Under the pieces are notes generated by a model. It worked only from the letters and a program-made list of their open reading frames with translations, searched no databases and was not told the origin of the DNA. Both the position numbers and the translations under genes were made by a program. A DNA stretch of 64,000 bases from Culex pipiens pallens (Eukaryota; Arthropoda; Insecta; Diptera; Culicidae), in contig NC_068938.1 of assembly GCF_016801865.2 (NCBI RefSeq), positions 211,323,734-211,387,733 of the forward strand. Reading direction: 5' to 3'. Positions 20,940-33,435 of this stretch are shown here, piece after piece. Position 1 is the stretch's first letter. The number at the start of each line of letters is the position of its first letter.

Positions 20940-22050
20940 CGTGTAGCAAATCTCGTATATGAGTGAGCTCGGCTACGAAAAAAAGTGAACTACAATATAA
21001 ACTTTTTAACGAGCTTGATGCGCCGTTCAAACTTGTTAAACCTGGGCTCAACCAGAGCGAATAAACACGCAAATACACACATTCTGTGTCCTATGTCAAC
21101 CTTCGGCAAAACCAATCCTCTCTGGAAGAGCTCACCACGAACTGAGTTCTTTTTTTCTGGGTCAAATTTTACGACTTTTAATAAACTGCGACTGCATAAA
21201 TCTTGCACACACACACACACACAGCCACAAGTCATCTTCACTGTCAAATCCTCAAAAGTCGTCAGTCACATTTTAACGGCCCCAAAAAATGTTCCCTCTC
21301 AAAGATATATCGCGCGGCCCAAAGTTTCCGACCAAGTCGCGGGTCATTAATAAATTTAATTCCCTGCCTTTGTTTTAGGCGAAAAAGATCGACCCTTTGG
21401 TATTGTCATTGTCATCGCCCCGGAAGAATATGGCCGGTCAAACTGAATGGCTCGCCGGGTCATTTATCAATAATGAGGTCCTCTTGTGTGGCCTAAGGCG
21501 GCCTTCCGCAGTGAGAGGCTTCTAATCCCTGTTCCCAAACCAGCGTAGAGTCCGAGCCCGAGGGCAATTTGCTTGCGGTCATCACTCTCATTAGTGCCGG
21601 AGGACAGATCTGGGTTGACGCACGCGAATTTGACTCACCACCCAGAATGATAGATCTATTTTCAACCCCTTTTTTTTGTTGCGCCGCAGAAAAAGCTTCC
21701 CCAAGCTTCGTCCGAAAATGGGGTGTGAGAAAAGCAAGGAAAATTGGGAAAAAGCTCGCACGCGCATTAGGAAAAAAAACCTCCCCGGCAGAAACTGCTC
21801 GAAGAACGAGAGACAAGTGAGGAAAATATGAAGCTTATGGAAAAGCCATCGATATTTGCAGTTCATTTCGGTCTGTCATTTATCAGTGGCACCAGCGTCG
21901 GCAATGGAAGGGGGATTGTTGGATGGGGGCAAAAAAAACTGGAAGCTTACGACGGCCACGAAGGATGACGACGGTACGTGCTGGGAATTTGCACGCGGTG
22001 GCTTTTGCTGTTTCATCGTGCAGCTCAAGTTTTGTGGTTAGTGGTTGAAC
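20940..22050. other. Single-copy island, candidate regulatory region
   Basis: Balanced composition with a (CA)9 tract at about 21207-21224. The segment 21330-21480 has AT-rich homeodomain-like words embedded in GC-rich flanks ('cgggtcattaataaatttaattccc', 'gggtcatttatcaataatgagg'). Overlapping frames on both strands lack domains. It may be a cis-regulatory element or intronic sequence. Confidence 0.3.
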
Positions 22051-22354
22051 AGATACGGAAAGGTTGACAACCTTTGAAAAATATAAAAAAAACTGGTAAA
22101 CTTAACGGATTGCTAAACATTTAGGGTACTGAGGAAAAAATGAATTTTGAATTTTAATCCGACATTTTTTTAATAGTGATTTATGACTGCCATTTTTTGC
22201 AATTTTTTAGGTACATCAATAGATTGAGTTTTTGGTCGAATCCATAATTTTTTGAAAAAGGTCCTTAAAACATAGGAAAACTCTATAAAAAAAATTCACA
22301 AAAAATATTTTATAACTACGGTAAACTGGAGTGACATTGATAGCCGGGGTGACT

Positions 22355-24083
22355 TTAAAAAATCAAAAAAATCAAATTATTCGCTCTACAGCATTGCCTT
22401 GGGGTAATTCTCCGCCAACTCACACAGCAGTTGCCCCGACCCCTCTTCGATTTGCGTGAAACTTTGTCCTAAGGAGTAACTTTTGTCCCTGATCACGAAT
22501 CCGAGGTCCGTTTTTTGATATCTCGTGACGGAGGGGCGGTACGACCCCTTCCATTTTTGAACATGCGAAAAAAGAGGTGTTTTTCAAAAATTTGCAGCCT
22601 GAAACGGTGATGAGATAGAAATCTGGTGTCAAAGGGACTTTTATGTAAAATTAGACGCCCAATTTGATGGCGTACTCAGAATTCCGAAAAAACGTATTTT
22701 TCATCGAAAAAAACACTAAAAAAGTTTTAAAAATTCTCCCATTTTCCGTTACTCGACTGTAAAAAATTTTGGAACATGTCATTTTATGGGAAATTTAATG
22801 TACTTTTCGAATCTACATTGTCCCAGAAGGTCATTTTTTCATTTAGAACAAAATTTTTCATTTTAAAATTTCGTGTTTTTTCTAACTTTGCAGGGTTATT
22901 TTTTAGAGTGTAACAATGTTCTACAAAGTTGTAGAGCAGACAATTACAAAAATTTTGATATATAGACATAAGGGGTTTGCTTATAAACATCACGAGTTAT
23001 CGCGATTTTACGAAAAAAAGTTTTGAAAAAGTTGGTCGTCATCGATCATGGCCGTTCATGGTCACTCGCGACAGACACGGACGACGAAACAAAGAGAAAC
23101 GCAAAAAGTAACTTTTTCAAAACTTTTTTTCGTAAAATCGCGATAACTTGTGATGTTTATAAGCAAACCCCTTATGTCTATATATCAAAATTTTTGTAAT
23201 TGTCTGTTGTACAACTTTGTAGAACATTGTTACACTCTAAAAAATAACCCTGCAAAGTTAGAAAAAACACGAAATTTTAAAATGAAAAATTTTGTTCTAA
23301 ATGAAAAAATGACCCTTCTGGGACAATGTAGATTCGAAAAGTACATTAAATTTCCCATAAAATGACATGTTCCAAAATTTTTTACAGTCGAGTAACGGAA
23401 AATGGGAGAATTTTTAAAACTTTTTTAGTGTTTTTTTCGATGAAAAATACGTTTTTTCGGAATTCTGAGTACGCCATCAAATCGGGCGTCTAATTTTACA
23501 TAAAAGTCCCTTTGACACCAGATTTCTATCTCATCACCGTTTCAGGCTGCAAATTTTTGAAAAATACCTCTTTTTTCGCATGTTCAAAAATGGAAGGGGT
23601 CGTACCGCCCCTCCGTCACGAGATATCAAAAAACGGACCTCGGATTCGTGATCAGGGACAAAAGTTACCCCTTAGGACAAAGTTTCACGCAAATTGAAGA
23701 GGGGTCGGGGCAACTTTTCCCGATTTCGTGTGAGTTGGTAGAGAATTACCCCTTGGCGTTCTCGATTGCGAAATTCCTACTCGAAACTAGGTGTCCGAAG
23801 GCTTGATTGTTGAGGCAATTGCAAACTTCTTTTTACACCTTTTTACACCATCCACCCCGGGATTCGAACTGACGAGCTTTGGGTTGTTAGTCCAACTGCC
23901 TACCAGTGACTCCACCGAGGCAGGACCCAGGGAAACGACTCCTACACCTGGACTGAGCTATCGACCTAACCCTTTAGGTTAAACCGGGGCCAACATTTAC
24001 TTCCCCATCCGAGGGAAGGCGTGGTCAGACAAATCTCGTCTCGAAAAATGCCACGTCTGGGATCGAACCCAAGCCGACTGGAT
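22355..24083 (-). mobile_element. Dimeric tRNA-like SINE, minus strand, interrupted by a foldback element
   Basis: The 3' tail and end of the SINE lie at about 22355-22401 and the rest at 23752-24083; together they match the copy at 465-875 in reverse orientation. The second tRNA-like unit has anticodon stem TTGGA/CCCAA around CTAACAA, anticodon AAC, again valine. The first unit is 5'-truncated after its T-arm at about 24083. The interruption is exactly the 1350-bp foldback at 22402-23751 with a duplicated CTTG. Hence the SINE was in place before the foldback arrived. Confidence 0.85.
22402..23751. mobile_element. 1350-bp palindromic foldback element, copy A
   Basis: The element begins GGGTAATTCTC and ends GAGAATTACCC, with a 4-bp duplication CTTG (22398-22401, 23752-23755). 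Left arm 22402-23033 and right arm 23110-23751 are near-perfect inverted repeats around a 76-bp spacer (23034-23109). The outermost bases differ: the left end reads 'ccgccaactcacacagcagttgcc', the right end (reverse complement) 'ctaccaactcacacgaaatcggg'. No long open frame exists, so movement would depend on a transposase supplied from elsewhere. Transcription across it would yield a long hairpin RNA. The superfamily is uncertain. Confidence 0.85.
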
Positions 24084-24114
24084 GACTTTAATAGGTTTTA
24101 GATTTTTCCGCAAA

Positions 24115-24940
24115 ATAAAGAGTTCAAATAAAATGAGATCAGTAGTGCGGTGCCTGTGGGGACGCGCAGTCCTGTTTTTTCGTGTTATTTGCCGTCTCTT
24201 TTGTGTCGCTGTTCGAGTGCATGGGGTGGTTGGTTTTCTTCTTATTCTTTTTCATTTTCTTAGTCGCGCGTTCGTTGGCCGCTGAGTTTTTTTGTTCTCT
24301 TTATATAGTTTTAGATAGAAACGATCCGAATTCTTTTTTTTAGACAAGCAAGTCGTATTGCTGGATTAAGTCCTTTCTTTATCATCGAGGATCGGAAGGC
24401 ACGTCGACGAATATGTTTTAAGGCTTATGATATAAAAACATTTTAATGAATAAAGCCCCTCCTACATCACCGTTGATCGGAAGGCACGCCGAGGAAGACT
24501 TTCTGGACAATCGCGGTCGAATTAATATTATATTTAAATCTCTAGATAGCTATCTTTCCGCAGCCGGCTGCCTAAGATTTTTAAAATTTCAACCGATAAA
24601 CAAATTGCTCATGGTTGCATCACCTACCACAGTGAATCCTGACCCATCTTACTAACCCCTCAAAACCCATGTGATATTTGTCGGAGACGCAGCCGATTTA
24701 GCGGTCCCATCACTCAAGTATCGGACTAACATTCCTATCCACTTCCCCGTGTCTAACCACTGGTCGTGGCCGGCGTCGGTATTGAACAGCACGATAGGGA
24801 CCTTTGAAAATTGCGAAGGGGGTTATGATTGGTTCCTACTTTTCATCTGTGGTCCACGGAGCAATGTTTGGGGGTCCTGGTCATTAACGAAGTAGCAGCT
24901 ACGGGTAGACACCAATGCTATGCTATGCTATATTTTATAT
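24115..24940 (+). mobile_element. Non-autonomous retroposon with two hairpin units and an ATGCT tail
   Basis: The 3' end is a simple ATGCTATGCTATGCTAT tail at about 24918-24933. The 5' part has 'cttttgtgtcgctgttcgagtgc' in common with the element at 17894-18616. Two units of the form TCCTNCNTACATCATCG...GATCGGAAGGCACG occur at about 24370 and 24456, as in the element at 12677-13424. The 3' part includes 'ccatcttactaacccctcaaaacccatgtgat', which parallels 'ttatcctactaacccaaaa' of that element. No protein frame longer than about 75 codons is present. I saw no clear target-site duplication. Confidence 0.6.
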
Positions 24941-24949
24941 TTTGCACTA

Positions 24950-26600
24950 ACAACTCTAACGTAGTGAAAATCTTTACACAGTTTTGCGTTATTGATACCC
25001 ATATTTCAAATTAAAAAAAAAAACTTTTTTTGGGAAATAGAAATATTTCACGCTAAATATTCTTATGTATTAAAAATCTACTCATTAAATTATAAATTTA
25101 ATAAAATAGATTTTTTTTAATGCGACATTTTGTGTAAAATTTAGAATGTTTATACTTTAAATTTAAAACAATATCAAAAAATATGGTTTGATTAAGTGCT
25201 GAGCGGCTTTTGTTTGAATAAGTTCATATTTTAAGTTTATTTAAGGAGACTGTTCAGATATCGCAACTTGATAACGTTAACAACCTTGATTTTTAAGCTC
25301 ATCTAAAAATACTTTGAATTCAGGTTACGTTTATGTAGTTTTAATTTCGCATATAATAATAAATATTCTTCGTATAAAACATAAAAAAAACAGAATAAGA
25401 CATTTAAAACTGTCATACTAAATTTTAAATTTTATATTTCAGCTCATAACTTGTTTAATATTATGCAAGCACAGGGTTCACGTTGAGGCATTTTATTGAT
25501 GTATTTGATGCAATTTTCATGTTTGGAATGTATTTATCAAATTCTAGTTGCTAATAAACCGCTGCTTCTACAGCAGAAAAACTTTTTTTCCCAAGCATCA
25601 ATTAATAATTTTATATTTTAGTATGATTTTGAAAATGTTGTCTATAAATATAGTCTATAAAAAATTGATGACATGACTTAAAATTATAATATTTTTTTTT
25701 TGTTTGCTTACTCAACATTCGTGGAACTACAACACTTTGTCGAGAATAATAAATACTAAAATGCCAAAACAAACAAAATTTATCGAAACCTAAAATTAAA
25801 TTAAATGACAATATATAAAAATATTAAATTATTGTTAAATATCGATTTTTTGATAATTTTGAATGATTGGACCACAGATTGGAAAAAAGACAGTAAAGTA
25901 CAATATGTATTCTTATAAATTAATTGATAAATTGCAAGTTTGTGATACTAACTGCTTTAATGTTTCAAAAGCTTGACTTAAAAAAGGAATTTTGGTTTTT
26001 TGCCACCCTTAACCTTGACAATAACCGAGGGACAAAAACATTAAGTAAAATTTGTACTAGCCATTTTTTGTATTGGTTTTTTATGATCAAAAGATATACC
26101 TATGTGTTTTTTTTTTTTTTTTTTTGAAAAAAAATATTCAGATTTTTTCATAAAGTTTTTATAAGGGGTGGACCAAAACTTCAAAAAAACATCTTTAAAA
26201 AAAGTTCGAAAATGTTTGCTAAGTAAGGCTGGTACAAACTTTTTGTCACCTCCTTCCCTCCCCTTCCAATTGTCCGAATAATCAAGGAGCATAATTTTTA
26301 AAGCTTCAAAATTGCAATTGAAATTTAAATGTTATCAGCTTAAATCAATTTAAAATGCGTTAAGAATCATTTTAAGCTTGTTCGGATTTATTCAAAAATC
26401 ATTTGATTTTTTTTTTTACAATATTTTTATCACTATTTTTTAAACTAATGATTACAAAACAACTAAACTAGTGTAAAAAGGCATTTTAAAACACTTTTTT
26501 AATTCAAATGTTGAGACTGTTGCATGTTATTTAAACTTTTATTTTCTATTAAAAAATAAAATAAAGCCCAAGGTCAAAAACTTTAAAAAATATTTGCATC
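24950..26600. other. AT-rich sequence with poly-T tract and decayed repeat copy
   Basis: Very AT-rich. A T-run of about 18 bases lies at 26107-26124. From about 26290 to 26600 words of the GGCCGTTGC family appear ('taaactaatgattacaaaacaactaaactagtgtaaaaaggcattttaaaacac', 'aaaaactttaaaaaatatttgcatcggccc'). No gene is supported. Confidence 0.4.
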
Positions 26601-26699
26601 GGCCCAAGGTGAGTTTTTTAACATATTCAACAAAACAATACTGTCAAAGTCAAGGTTTTCTAACAGCAGCTGATCATATTAATCCCAAGAAAATATTGA

Positions 26700-28200
26700 A
26701 AAAACAACATTTTACAAGATTTAGCACTTTCGTCAAACTTTCAACCTTCCGTTCGCCAAATTGGTTCGCGGGGGGAAGAGTGCGAGGTGGTCCGGAAAAC
26801 GGCATCATGTTGGGTGGTGGCCACGAAAAATGGCACTGTCTGATGATGACAGGACAAATGCGTTCTAATGCGATGGAATCTGTTGGCCATTTGACATGCC
26901 CGGAATGTCCTGTCTGGTGGAGGCTTTGGGTGGTGGTGGCTCAATCACATGGTCAGGCTCAGTGACGGGAAAATTGAAGGGGAAAAAACTGTGACTGCCG
27001 TCCGCCTACCAGCTGCCAAAGTCGTCGATGACAGGACACAAATAACAAATCTGCTTTATATTGCTGTGACACAAACTGCGAGGAAGCGTGTGGGTGCAGT
27101 ATCTGAATGGGACCAATTTGCAATTGTTCACAATTGGGGATTAAAATGGTACACTGGCAGCTGGCATGTTTGATTCGAGGCGGAAAAAGTGTTAGACAGT
27201 AAGCCAGGATTAATAATATTAAATTATGACTACACCGTGACGTAAGCTGCTTAGCTGATCTAATTATAATGTAGAACTAAAATGTCATGCATTTTTACTC
27301 AAGCAACTTCTACACAAAATCACTCATAATTTGCATATAAATTACATCCGTTAGAATTCCATCAGCAAAACTGAAATCCAACTTTTCTGAACACCAAAAA
27401 ACCGGAACTCACACGCCACGCAGACTTCTCCCCGGAAAAAAAGCCTGAATTAATTTATTTTCTTAATTTATTTAATTGCTTCATCTGCACACGTGCGTCT
27501 GTGTGCTGTCTGTGGTGCGGCCGGAAATAACCAAATTTCGCCCCGACCAACCGACTGTCTCTAATCCAATTAATCCCGAAAATCGCTCCGAATTTCGCTT
27601 GGAAAGTCAGTAAATTAGACACGCACACAGAAACTAGATCTGCTTCTTTTTTCTCTCCCTCTGCTTGGTGAATGTTTCCACGCGAAAACTGACAGAGCTT
27701 TTCGTACGTTATGGAACTAAAAATGGCGAAAAAAAGACTCCCCGCCCGCGTTATATAATGAAACTTCCATCATCTTATTCGGGAGTATGTTAGCTGGAGG
27801 GAAAACTAGACCTTGGAACACATCTTTAAGATACTTGGGAGCAGTTCTCTGCGAAATTTGCAAGTTTTATGTAAACCACCAAAACGCTAGACACCAAAAC
27901 GAATCTTGCAAGTTTGCAGAGAATCGCCAATCGCTGCAAACTACCACCGAGTCTGTATCGTCTGCGGTAGTGGCAATTTTGGCTAAATTTGGCACGACTA
28001 CTCGGGTCTGCTCCGTTGTCGTATCTCCACGTGAACACAAAACACACGGAATGTCGTGGCCAAAGGAAGAAACGCTCGCAATTTTGCAGATGCTACCCCG
28101 ACTCTCTCTGAAAAGCTTCGACTGAGACCACAGTCTGTGGATCTTGTTGGTGCGAGAAACAGAACGAATGCGAGGGAAGATGGATGGATAAGACTCTGGT
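26700..28200. other. Island of less AT-rich, apparently single-copy sequence
   Basis: GC-richer text with no repeat-family words. Frames up to about 123 codons (26594-26965 plus strand, 27787-28125 plus strand) occur without domains I recognise, and each overlaps another frame on the opposite strand. It is probably intronic or intergenic. Confidence 0.25.
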
Positions 28201-28669
28201 CATATTAATTTGTTTCTTTTTATAGGTTTTAGACAGTGGATTTTCCAAGAAATTAAATAAGGAAGCAGCTTTTACCAAACTATTCATTTCAAAATTTGTT
28301 TTCAAAAGCCGTTGATTAACATACAGTTTAAAAGACATCATCAAATATGTTGTTGAATATAGAATTTTGGCAGCCAAAATATTCATGAAAATAGTGAATA
28401 AAATTTAAATTTTATATTTTTAAATGCACAAATGACGCTGACTTTTTGTTAGGATTATTTTACACCATCTCCCTTCTACTCGTGGCATTTTTATTTGTCT
28501 TTTTTTTCATTTCAAGTTTTGGGAGGATATGGTAAGGCAAAAATTCCAGCATTTGAATAGATATGTCAGAAAAAACACTTGCATACAAATATTTCATAAA
28601 AATCACAATCGGGGTATTTTCTACGATTTTGCAAATAAATGTCCATACTTTTTATTTGAATGTATTTTT

Positions 28670-29095
28670 TATTTGAATGATCAAGTGTACGTTTGAAAAT
28701 CTGTTCTTTAAGAAAGGATTTTCTGATCGAATTGGTGTCTTCAACAAAGTTCTAGGTTATGATTAGGTCAAGTCCAGACTTGATTATCTGAAGCCTCGAT
28801 TATCCGAAGTATAGTTTGTATAGACTTCGGATAATCGAATCACGAACAACAAGTTATTTTCTTATTTTTTCTTGATTTTAACGTAAAATTCATTATATGC
28901 GACCCTTTTTTAGACAAATATTAATACTTGACTACCAATTCAATTACAAAATGCATTTTTTAAACATTTCATCACAGCTGTTTTGGTCACCATCTTGTAT
29001 TAAAACTAAATTTAAGCTCGACAATCATAAATAAGACAACGAAAAAAGAAAAAAAATCCTAGGACTTCGGATGAACGAAACTAGATAGTACACGT
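28670..29095. repeat. Dispersed repeat end joined to a fragment with TCGATTATCCGAAG ends
   Basis: The left part (28670-28770) is the 'ttctgatcgaattggtgtcttcaacaaagttctagg' repeat. At 28771 'agtccagacttgattatctgaagcctcgattatccgaag' begins, followed by 'gacttcggataatcgaatcacg'. These words match the ends of the element at 48881-51725. The other end is not convincing ('ggacttcggatgaacgaaac' near 29060), so this is a fragment or a diverged relative. Confidence 0.5.
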
Positions 29096-29099
29096 GAAA

Positions 29100-29750
29100 A
29101 ATAATTTTTCGTTTGTTTTATTTGACTTATTATCACTTGTTAAAGTCCCAAAATATGCATTTTATTATTAAGTATTTTTTTATGTTTTAGAGAAACAAAA
29201 AAAAGTTTTGCAAGCTGTGACTTTTGGAAATACATAAAGTTAAAAAAAATTTGATAAAGGAAAAGCTCCCGAGCAAAGAAAAAATCTAACGTTGAGAAAA
29301 TATTCTTAAAGTTTCCTTTTAATACTTTGTTATCGGACTGCTGTTTTCTAAGATATAACTTCTTAAAGTTCAAAATTGCTTTTCGATAAACACCTTTTTT
29401 TTTTGTTTTGCTTAAAACGAAATGCACAATTTTTTAAACACATCATTAAAGGTCGAAAACATTATTTCAGGAAATAGAAAAAAATGCACGGTCGTATTAT
29501 TATTATATTTTCAAATCGAGCCTTTCATTTTTAAAACAATTTTATTTGTTGTTACCATAAGTTTCAATTTTCAACTTTAAAAATTTAGCCAAGAAGTCAT
29601 TTGAAAAGTGACTCTATTTTGATGACATTTAGCAATAATCATTTTTCACAAAAAAAATAACTGTGAGAGGTCCATCGAACTATTATATTGGCAGGTGTGC
29701 TTTTTCATGAAAAATATTATTAAATTGGAAAAAAAATCGAAACGAAACAA
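29100..29750. other. AT-rich sequence without a recognisable gene
   Basis: Dominated by A and T runs. A 95-codon minus-strand frame (29140-29427) is lysine- and phenylalanine-rich, as expected by chance in AT-rich DNA. Nothing supports a function. Confidence 0.35.
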
Positions 29751-30158
29751 GGCCGTTGCAAATATTTTTCAAAGTTTAAATGTTCAAAGTATCCATGAAA
29801 ATAGTAGAAGTTTAATCAACTGAAAACAATCTAAAATGCATTTTTCTGCATTGATAACCATATTTAGCATGTTTGGGAATGTTTAAAAATGTTTTGCATT
29901 TTTATGAAATTCCAATGTACAGCACCGCAAAAAAAAATTCGCGAAAAATAAAATTTTCGTCAATATTTAGATATTTTGGAAACTAATGATGGCAAAACAA
30001 CTGGACTAGTGTATAATGCATTTTAAAACACTTTTTTCATTAAAATGTTGATACCATGGCTCTTAATTTAAATTTTTATACTTTTTTATTTGTTTGCACC
30101 CCCCTCGACTTTGGTCAGAGTCGAGGGACATAAACTTCAAAAAATATTTGAAACGGCC
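29751..30158. mobile_element. 408-bp MITE with GGCCGTTGC terminal inverted repeats
   Basis: The left end GGCCGTTGCAAATATTTTT is mirrored at the right end by 'aaaaaatatttgaaacggcc', ending at 30158. Inside are words shared with the 37628-38251 element: 'gtccaaacatg'-like text, 'gaaattccaatgtacagcaccgcaaaaa', 'aactagtgtataatgcattttaaaacac' and 'ctcgactttggtcagagtcgagggaca'. Flanks are CAA and TAA, so a target duplication is not clean here. It encodes no protein. Confidence 0.65.
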
Positions 30159-30344
30159 TAAGAAAATTAAGTTATTTTTGCTTGAATTTTTAATTTTCAC
30201 CTGGCACCGGCACAAATTTTATTCGGAGATTTTGTTGTAACAAAAAAATAAAACTATATTTCAAATAACAAGCAGAATTTCTTAACAAAAGTATCACAAT
30301 GGCGTATAACAGTTTTTTTTTTTTTTTCAAAAAATTATAACATA

Positions 30345-30416
30345 GAAGTGAGCAGAAACTTGCAATAAAGCCCACAAAAGACCCGGGGGTCGTTAAAGTG
30401 AATTGCTTTGCTTGTT
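30345..30416 (+). mobile_element. 3' fragment of a tRNA-headed SINE
   Basis: The text 'gaagtgagcagaaacttgcaataaagcccacaaaagacccgggggtcgttaaagtg' with 'attgctttgctt' corresponds closely to the 3' body of the SINE at 55836-56076. The tRNA head is missing, so this is a 5'-truncated copy, which is usual for retroposed elements. Confidence 0.7.
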
Positions 30417-30429
30417 TGATATAGAATGT

Positions 30430-31430
30430 CACCATCACCATTTAAATTGCAAAAAAATGCGCAGAGGCATGGTCTGGGACACTACAAAAATTACTGCATA
30501 CTTCTGTTTTAACGAAAATATAGGACATTTTAGGACATTTTTAGACACACACAGCCAAAGTTGACCCCTAAAAAATGACATTTTTAAAAACATTGGCAAA
30601 GTCACATTAAACAAGTTAAACTTCCAACCCTGAAATTTTAAAAGTTCTTCATTCCAATGCTTTTTAAAGTTCAAAAATCGGTTGGAAAATTGATTTTTGG
30701 CGATTTTTTAGATCGAAGCCCGTCTAAAGGCGGGGTTAGGTTGTAGAGGGTTATAGGATCAAAAAGTCTTTATTTGATAAAAAATTCATAAATATGCGTA
30801 AAACAATATAATCTGAATAGAACAATCGATTTACTTTTTTTTTCAATGAAAGTTAAATTTTTTGTTAATAATTATTTGTTTGAAATTTTGTAGGGGGACA
30901 AAAACTTACAATAACATTTTTTAAATATTGTATTTTTTTTCAAAAATCATGTTTTTTAAATATCATGTAAGAATGAAGGTGTTTGTGTTTAGAAATGAAG
31001 ATGGTATAGGATCTGAAATTTGAATCACCTTCAACTCTAGCGCTAAATACGTCTTTTAAGTTTCTAAAAAAGATAATACTTTTTTTATGAAAAAGCATTC
31101 AACTTTACTCATGACACCGAATTGATTAAAAAAATCAATCAGATACAGTTTATCGAAGATTCACATTCTCTCTTTGTATGACACGTCCACAAATTTAATA
31201 AAGACTTGTATAAAAAAAAACAAAAAGCAAAATCGCTTCTTTTGACAAAGAGAATGTATGCAAAAAGTTTGAATCAAATTAATAGAACAAAATTTAAGAT
31301 CTCAAAATAAAATTCCAAATTCTAATGAATTACTCTTTTCTTAATTATTGACTTCAAATGCGACTAAAAAAGAAATATAATCTCAAGATTTTTTTTTCTA
31401 GGTTATCGAATCATTCCGTAAAGCTAGACT
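30430..31430. other. AT-rich sequence without a recognisable gene
   Basis: AT-rich, with poly-T and poly-A runs. Near 31110-31180 'gacaccgaattgattaaaaaaatcaatcagatacagttt' resembles the GATCGATTTGGTGTC repeat in reverse orientation. No coding frame or tRNA is seen. Confidence 0.35.
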
Positions 31431-31439
31431 AGTTTAAAT

Positions 31440-33290
31440 TGGGTCATCACCAGCAAACCCATATAATCCCATATCCTGACCCCCATTGCGGTCACTGTTG
31501 AGGCCGATTTACTTCATTTATTGATGAAAGTTGCAAAACGATCAGATTAATAGCATTGCAGATCGATTGGTTTGCGGTTACACTATAGTTTATCCTGCCA
31601 TAACTAGCTGCGCCACATCGAGTGACATTTATCAATTTTGAGCTCTGTGTCAATAAATCCGATGCTGTGGTCATCCCCTTGGGGGAGGCCGGCCGGAAGC
31701 AGCATAAATATGTCCAGGTTAACAATTTGTCGTCACTTATACTGAACTCTGCTAACTGCGGGTGGATACCAACATCCGAGAGACCCCCAGGAAGCAAACG
31801 TGTTAACACAACTGGACAAATATTAATTATAGACTGGTTTGGAGCCCCCGTCTACCACGCTGGTTAGCGTTTACTTCGTTTGTTTTGTGACACGGAAAAA
31901 AAAGATTGAGTTTTTGGGTTACTTTTAATTTGTTGCTATCATTTGAATTAAAATTAAAACTTTCAATTCTAGATTACTTTTTTTGAAACAACCAATGCGC
32001 CATGGGTTTCCTATGTACATAGGACCTTTCGAAAAAGTAAGCGAGAATTGTTCAATTTCGTAAAATTTCTCCAGCTATTTGCACCTCCTTCGTCAATTTG
32101 ACCTACCCCCGGGCTTGACACCCAGATAAATATGCTGCCTTAATTGAGTTCGGTGTCTTTTCCCTCGGTATAAGTGGTCATCTTCCGACGTTCATGCATG
32201 TGCAAACACTGGTGGGCAAATAAACCCTTCTGGGCACTCCGTAGAACCAAGTCCAATCCGTTTCCTGGAGCTGTAGCAAGAGAGACCTTCAATTACCTGG
32301 TCGCCTCTGGTTGTTTATTTCTTCACGTTGGAAGCAACAAGAGACAGAAGGTCAACAAGGATTCCTTCTATGTTGTGAAGATATGTAACTGACAAGTTCT
32401 GAGTCTTCTAAAATTTTCCTGAAAATTGGATTGATTTGTTTATGAACATACATTTTTTTCAGTCGAAGTCCAAAAGAGTCCAGCAATTTCGAAGGTTCAG
32501 TAAATTCAAGCTAACTATCTCTTCACAAAGAGGAAATTCCGCTTGGAATCTCACCAATTTATAGTTAATCAAGTGAAATATCCTCGCAGTGGTCATAACA
32601 CAAATTTATCGCTAGCAACTACTCATTGAACACATTCTCCGTAATCTAATCAAACAAACAATACCCATTGTGTTGAACCGGAGACTCCGTATTGTCCAAA
32701 GCACATTCTCCATTGAACACAATCCCCCTGCAACCGGAACCGACTCTATGGAGTGTATTGATCTTCGCCCTGTTGTGTCCGGGCGGCCAATCCGGCAGGA
32801 GTTGTACAGATAGGTAACCAAAGCACTCAGCAGAGCATATTTTTGGCTTTATTAATGCAAACATACCAAACTTCCTGAAACCGTTCGCCATTACAAATCG
32901 ACAAACATAACCTCACTTTGTTTCTCGCTCGATTCTGCTCTCGGTGGTCCTTTTCCCGGGTAATGTTCACCCATTGCACTGCAACAACAACAGAGTGATA
33001 CCAGCCAGGTACCACCGCCACCCCTGTGGAGTGTCTGAAAATGGACCCTCATGTGTAGCATTCCCAACGGGCCCCGGACGTTGGATTTCCATGGAGACCC
33101 TAGCGGATCCTGGTAGAGTGGAGACAAGGGGGGATCGGATGCTGCCTGTCGGGATTCTATTTTCTATGGCAACAGTGAATTAATTGTTCCCAGTGATAGA
33201 GGATTTTCTCTGGCTTTCGGATATGGAGGGCCGGGATTGGGGTGGTTCTAGTAATTACCTGAATGCAGAAGCATTACAATCACAAGTTAC
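31440..33290. other. Single-copy island, candidate regulatory region
   Basis: This is one of the longest repeat-free stretches (about 1.8 kb), with balanced composition. Several overlapping frames (up to 105 codons) are on both strands without domains. Text near 31500-31800 ('cgatcagattaatagcattgcagatcgattgg') has homeodomain-like cores. Conservation to other mosquitoes would be the test; nothing in the sequence alone establishes function. Confidence 0.3.
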
Positions 33291-33435
33291 CAATTTTTTT
33301 TGTTAATATAAAAACTATCTTTACGACGGTTTTCATATTTATAGACAAATCTTTTGCCTCAAAAAATTTCAAAGTCATAGCAAAACAATGACAAATCACT
33401 ACCTCAAACTATTGAAAAGTTATGAAGTTCTAAAT

